DNA from: Pauljensenia sp.
GTDB taxonomy: Bacteria; Actinomycetota; Actinomycetes; Actinomycetales; Actinomycetaceae
Assembly: GCA_029983625.1 (NCBI GenBank)
Contig: JASBZF010000073.1
Location: forward strand, 1-7,393
Reading direction: 5' to 3'
DNA: 7,393 bases
In this document: positions 4,103 through 7,393 of the stretch, piece by piece
Layout of the letters: each line of letters opens with the position of its first letter
Position numbering within the stretch: the stretch's first letter is position 1
Translations under genes and position numbers: made by a program
The notes under the pieces: model-generated
Seen by the model: only the letters and a program-made list of their open reading frames with translations
Told to the model about the DNA's origin: nothing
Databases searched by the model: none

Positions 4103-7100
4103 ATGGCGACCGACTCCTTTGTGCATCTTCACAATCATTCCGAGTATTCGATGCTTGACGGTGCAGCAAAGACAAAGGCGATGGCTGAGGAGGCCGCCCG
4201 GCTTGGCCAGCCCGCGATCGGCCTGACGGATCACGGGTATCTTTTCGGCGCCTTTGACTTCTACCAAAACTGTCAAAAGGCCGGGGTCAAACCAATTATC
4301 GGCCTCGAAGCCTATATAACGCCGGGAACTTCGCGTTTTGATCGTCAAAAAGTGACGTGGGGTGAGCCTTGGCAACGCTCCGACGATGTTTCAGCGGGTG
4401 GTTCCTACAATCACCTCACTCTGATCGCCTATTCGACCGAGGGAATGCATAACCTTTTCCGTCTCGGCTCTTACGCTTCAACGGATGGTCAATTCGGCAA
4501 GTGGCCGCGTGCCGATAAAGAACTTCTCGCCCGCTTCCACAAGGGACTCATTGTTTTTACCGGCTGCCCTTCGGGTGCCGTGCAGACACGTATGCGCTTA
4601 GGACAGTGGGATGAGGCGGTGCGTGAAGCCGCTGAGCTGCGCGATATTTTTGGCCCCGAGAACTTCTACGTCGAGATCATGGATCACGGCATCGATTTTG
4701 AGCGCCGCACTCATCAGCAACTCCTCGAATTAGCGACCCTCCTGGATGCGCCACTCGTAGCAACGAATGACGCGCACTACGTCCATAAAGATGATCGTAA
4801 GATTCAGGACGCGCTTTTATGCATTAACTCTGGTTCTCGTATTTCTGATCCTGATCGTTTCAAGTTTGACGGCGACGGCTATTACATTCGCCCGAGTGAG
4901 GAGATGCGTGCGATCTGGTCTGAACTTCCGCAAGCCTGTGATTCGACCCTCGAGATCGCTGAGCGTTGCGAGGTCAGTTTTACGACCCTCGCCGAGGGCG
5001 CAAACTACATGCCTGATTTCCCCGTGCCCGAGGGCGAAGACAAGACCTCCTGGTTTATTAAGGAAGTGGAACGCGGCCTCAACTATCGTTTCCCGAAGGG
5101 GATCCCCGATGAGGTCCGTAAGCAGGCCGAATATGAAGAAGACGTCATTGTGTCGATGGGCTTCCCCGGTTATTTCCTCACCGTTGCTGACTACATCCAG
5201 TGGGCGAAGGACCAGGGGATTCGCGTGGGGCCGGGACGCGGATCTGGCGCGGGGTCGATGGTGGCTTACGCGCTGCGTATTACTGAGCTGAATCCTTTGG
5301 AACATGGCCTCATTTTCGAGCGTTTCCTGAATCCTGAGCGCATCTCAATGCCTGACTTCGATGTGGACTTTGATGAGCGCAGGCGTGACGAAGTCATTGC
5401 CTACGTGAAACGTAAGTACGGTGATGACCGCATCTCTCAGGTCGTGACTTACGGCACGATTAAAACAAAGCAGGCTTTGAAAGACTCCGCCCGCATTCTG
5501 GGGAAGGATTTCAAGGTCGGTGAGCAGCTGACAAAAGCCTTGCCGCCCAGCGTCCAAGGGAAAGACATCCCGGTTCACGGTATTTTCAACAAGGAGCATC
5601 CGCGCTACGCGGAGGCCACGGAGTTCCGCAAGTATTACGAGGAAAATCCCGACACTCACGAGGTCGTTCAGTATGCGCTTGGCCTTGAAGGGCTGACACG
5701 CCAGTGGGGTGTTCACGCGTGCGCGGTCATCATGTCGAGCCACACGTTGACCGACATTATCCCGGTGATGAAACGCCCTCAGGATGGGGCAATCATTACG
5801 CAGTTCGACTATCCGACCTGCGAGAGCCTTGGCTTACTGAAAATGGATTTCCTTGGCCTGCGTAACCTCACGGTTCTTTCAGATGCCCTTGAAAATATTG
5901 CGCTCAACGGTAAACCGGACCCTGATTTAGAGCGTTTGGGTGTTGATGATCGTGCGACTTATGAGCTCTTGTCACGCGGTGATACTCTTGGCGTTTTCCA
6001 GCTTGATGGCGGTGGTATGCGTGACCTGCTCAAGCTCATGAAACCCGATAACTTTGAGGATATTTCCGCTGTCGGTGCCCTGTATCGCCCAGGCCCTATG
6101 GGAGCGAATTCGCATACGAACTATGCGCTGCGCAAGAACGGACGTCAGGAGATAACGCCGATCCACCCTGAACTTGCTGAGCCTCTTGCGCCGATTCTCG
6201 GTACGACCTACGGCTTGATTGTGTATCAGGAGCAGGTCATGCAGATCGCTCAGAAGCTTGCAGGATACACGCTCGGCCAGGCAGATATTCTGCGTAAGGC
6301 AATGGGGAAGAAGAAACCCGAGGTGCTTGCTAAACAGTTCGAAGGTTTCCAAGCGGGGATGTTGAAGAACGGCTACTCAAAAGAAGCAATCCAGGCTTTG
6401 TGGGATGTTGTTGTTCCTTTCTCGGCCTATGCCTTTAATAAGGCGCATTCGGCGGCTTACGGTCTGGTGTCCTATTGGACGGCTTTCCTCAAAGCGAACT
6501 TCCCTACGGAGTACATGGCGGCTCTTTTAACGTCAACGAAAGATAACAAGGATAAGCGCGCTCTCTACTTAGCTGAAGCGCGGCACATGAATATCACGGT
6601 TCTTCCTCCTGACGTGAATGCTTCGCGCGGTAATTTCGCTCCTGACGGTGAGCGGATTCGTTTCGGGTTGAATTCGATTCAGAACGTGGGGGCAAATGTT
6701 GTCGATGCGATTGTGGAGACCCGAGAGTCTGAGGGGAAGTTTGTCAGTTTTCAAGATTTCCTGAATAAGGTTCCGCAGCCGGTGTGCAATAAGAGGACGA
6801 TTCAGTCGCTGATTCGTGCGGGTGCTTTTGATTCTTTGGGGTACACGCGCCGTGCTCTTCTGGCCCGCTGTGATGAAGCGATCGATGCGATTATTGACGT
6901 GAAGCGCAATGAGGCGGTCGGTCAGTTTGATCTTTTTGGGGCTTTCGGTGGGGAAGCAGAGCAGAGCGAGTCTTCTTTGGTGATTGATATTCCTGATATC
7001 CCAGAGTTTGACCGCAAGTCAAAGCTTGCGCAGGAGCGCGAAATGTTGGGCTTGTACGTGTCGGATCATCCTTTGCGTGGCCTGGAGGCGGGGCTTGCTC

Positions 7101-7393
7101 GCTATCAGGATGTGGAGATCGCTCAGATTGTTGCCTCGGAGGAGTCGATGGCTGATCGGGTGGTGAAGATCGCGGGCCTTGTGTCGGGGATGCAGACGAA
7201 GGTGACGAAGCAGGGGTCTGTGTGGGCCATTGCCACTATTGAAGACTTGTCGGGTGCTGTTGAGGTGCTTTTCTTCCCGCGTGCTTATGAGACGATTCAG
7301 ACGTACTTGGTTCAGGACGTGATCGTCCAGGTTGAGGGACGGGTGAATGTGCGTGATGAGGGGATGGCGATTTACGGCCAGTCTTTAACTGTG
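4103..7393 (+). CDS. dnaE: Replicative DNA polymerase III alpha subunit DnaE1, 3' partial
   Basis: Catalytic subunit of the replicative polymerase. 1097 codons are visible, in frame to the window edge; by comparison with M. tuberculosis DnaE1 (about 1184 residues) some 80-100 C-terminal residues are missing. The PHP domain (about 6-290) starts FVHLHNHSEYSMLDG. It retains His10, His12, Asp19, His44, Glu69, His104, Cys155, Asp223 and His225, matching the metal-binding set of mycobacterial DnaE1, whose PHP domain proofreads. The polymerase core has PGRGSGAGS (377-385), PDFDVDFD with Asp418, Asp420 and/or Asp422, KMDFLG with Asp582, and FNKAHSAAYG (778-787). A helix-hairpin-helix region follows (about 850-920), then a clamp-binding motif QFDLF (941-945), and an OB fold from about 1020. 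The complete PHP site, clamp motif and operon context favour DnaE1 over the mutagenic DnaE2/ImuC. The ATG at 4103 gives the usual N-terminus. Confidence 0.97.
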   Translation, partial: MATDSFVHLHNHSEYSMLDGAAKTKAMAEEAARLGQPAIGLTDHGYLFGAFDFYQNCQKAGVKPIIGLEAYITPGTSRFDRQKVTWGEPWQRSDDVSAGGSYNHLTLIAYSTEGMHNLFRLGSYASTDGQFGKWPRADKELLARFHKGLIVFTGCPSGAVQTRMRLGQWDEAVREAAELRDIFGPENFYVEIMDHGIDFERRTHQQLLELATLLDAPLVATNDAHYVHKDDRKIQDALLCINSGSRISDPDRFKFDGDGYYIRPSEEMRAIWSELPQACDSTLEIAERCEVSFTTLAEGANYMPDFPVPEGEDKTSWFIKEVERGLNYRFPKGIPDEVRKQAEYEEDVIVSMGFPGYFLTVADYIQWAKDQGIRVGPGRGSGAGSMVAYALRITELNPLEHGLIFERFLNPERISMPDFDVDFDERRRDEVIAYVKRKYGDDRISQVVTYGTIKTKQALKDSARILGKDFKVGEQLTKALPPSVQGKDIPVHGIFNKEHPRYAEATEFRKYYEENPDTHEVVQYALGLEGLTRQWGVHACAVIMSSHTLTDIIPVMKRPQDGAIITQFDYPTCESLGLLKMDFLGLRNLTVLSDALENIALNGKPDPDLERLGVDDRATYELLSRGDTLGVFQLDGGGMRDLLKLMKPDNFEDISAVGALYRPGPMGANSHTNYALRKNGRQEITPIHPELAEPLAPILGTTYGLIVYQEQVMQIAQKLAGYTLGQADILRKAMGKKKPEVLAKQFEGFQAGMLKNGYSKEAIQALWDVVVPFSAYAFNKAHSAAYGLVSYWTAFLKANFPTEYMAALLTSTKDNKDKRALYLAEARHMNITVLPPDVNASRGNFAPDGERIRFGLNSIQNVGANVVDAIVETRESEGKFVSFQDFLNKVPQPVCNKRTIQSLIRAGAFDSLGYTRRALLARCDEAIDAIIDVKRNEAVGQFDLFGAFGGEAEQSESSLVIDIPDIPEFDRKSKLAQEREMLGLYVSDHPLRGLEAGLARYQDVEIAQIVASEESMADRVVKIAGLVSGMQTKVTKQGSVWAIATIEDLSGAVEVLFFPRAYETIQTYLVQDVIVQVEGRVNVRDEGMAIYGQSLTV

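Noticed and set aside
3841..4104. 87-codon - strand frame across the rluD-dnaE spacer
   Set aside because: Its translation is a low-complexity Arg/Ser/Ala run with no motif. About 50 bp lie opposite the rluD end, and the rest comes from the pyrimidine tract.
4767..5291. 174-codon + frame within dnaE with a hydrophobic start
   Set aside because: It is the dnaE sequence read out of phase. The dnaE frame is intact with conserved motifs on both sides, so the apparent membrane segment is chance.
4817..5743. Long - strand frames opposite dnaE (4817-5305 and 5345-5743)
   Set aside because: These are opposite-strand shadows of the polymerase gene. They have no ribosome site or recognisable family.
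1..7393. Mobile element, CRISPR array, tRNA/rRNA, defence or toxin-antitoxin system
   Set aside because: I saw no transposase, integrase, terminal inverted repeats, regularly spaced repeats or tRNA-like folds. Gene content and order are conserved housekeeping.

Overview
This window is a stretch of actinobacterial chromosome covering the downstream half of the division and cell wall (dcw) neighbourhood and the start of the replicative polymerase gene. All protein genes are on the + strand: pgeF (partial at the 5' end) - sepF - yggT - divIVA/wag31 - lspA - rluD-family - dnaE (partial at the 3' end). Three things point to Actinobacteria: the order sepF-yggT-wag31-lspA-rluD-dnaE1, a Wag31 protein starting MALLTTEDVLNKKFQ, and a DnaE whose PHP domain keeps the complete set of metal-binding residues. 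By eye the G+C content is in the middle to upper fifties, moderate for the phylum. Together with the compact layout and the Wag31 N-terminus this suggests an Actinomycetaceae-type organism. That family-level guess is an inference.

Layout. Positions 1-717 hold the 3' part of a PgeF/YfiH (laccase-fold) gene. A 95-bp spacer follows, with a terminator-like hairpin at the pgeF stop and a 21-bp dyad that overlaps the sepF Shine-Dalgarno. sepF (813-1286) and yggT (1291-1605) are packed 4 bp apart. The 174-bp gap that follows holds a terminator-like hairpin, a likely promoter with a TATGAT -10 box and a tandem 8-bp repeat. It leads into wag31 (1780-2397). A very stable hairpin built on a tandem 10-bp repeat (2415-2450) separates wag31 from lspA (2473-2982). 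lspA overlaps the RluA/RluD-family pseudouridine synthase gene (2975-3892) by 8 bp. A 210-bp leader with several small inverted and direct repeats precedes dnaE (4103 to the window end, 1097 codons without a stop).

How the genes fit together. SepF ties FtsZ to the membrane at the septum, YggT is a small membrane protein that travels with sepF, and Wag31 directs polar growth. LspA matures lipoproteins, the RluD-like enzyme modifies 23S rRNA, and DnaE1 copies the chromosome with probable built-in PHP proofreading. The group is a conserved housekeeping block for growth and division.

I see no mobile element, CRISPR array, tRNA, rRNA or defence system. The points worth a second look are in the spacers: hairpins that overlap or abut the sepF and dnaE ribosome binding sites, the attenuator-like stem before lspA, the absence of yggS between pgeF and sepF, and an open, codon-like stretch upstream of the dnaE start.
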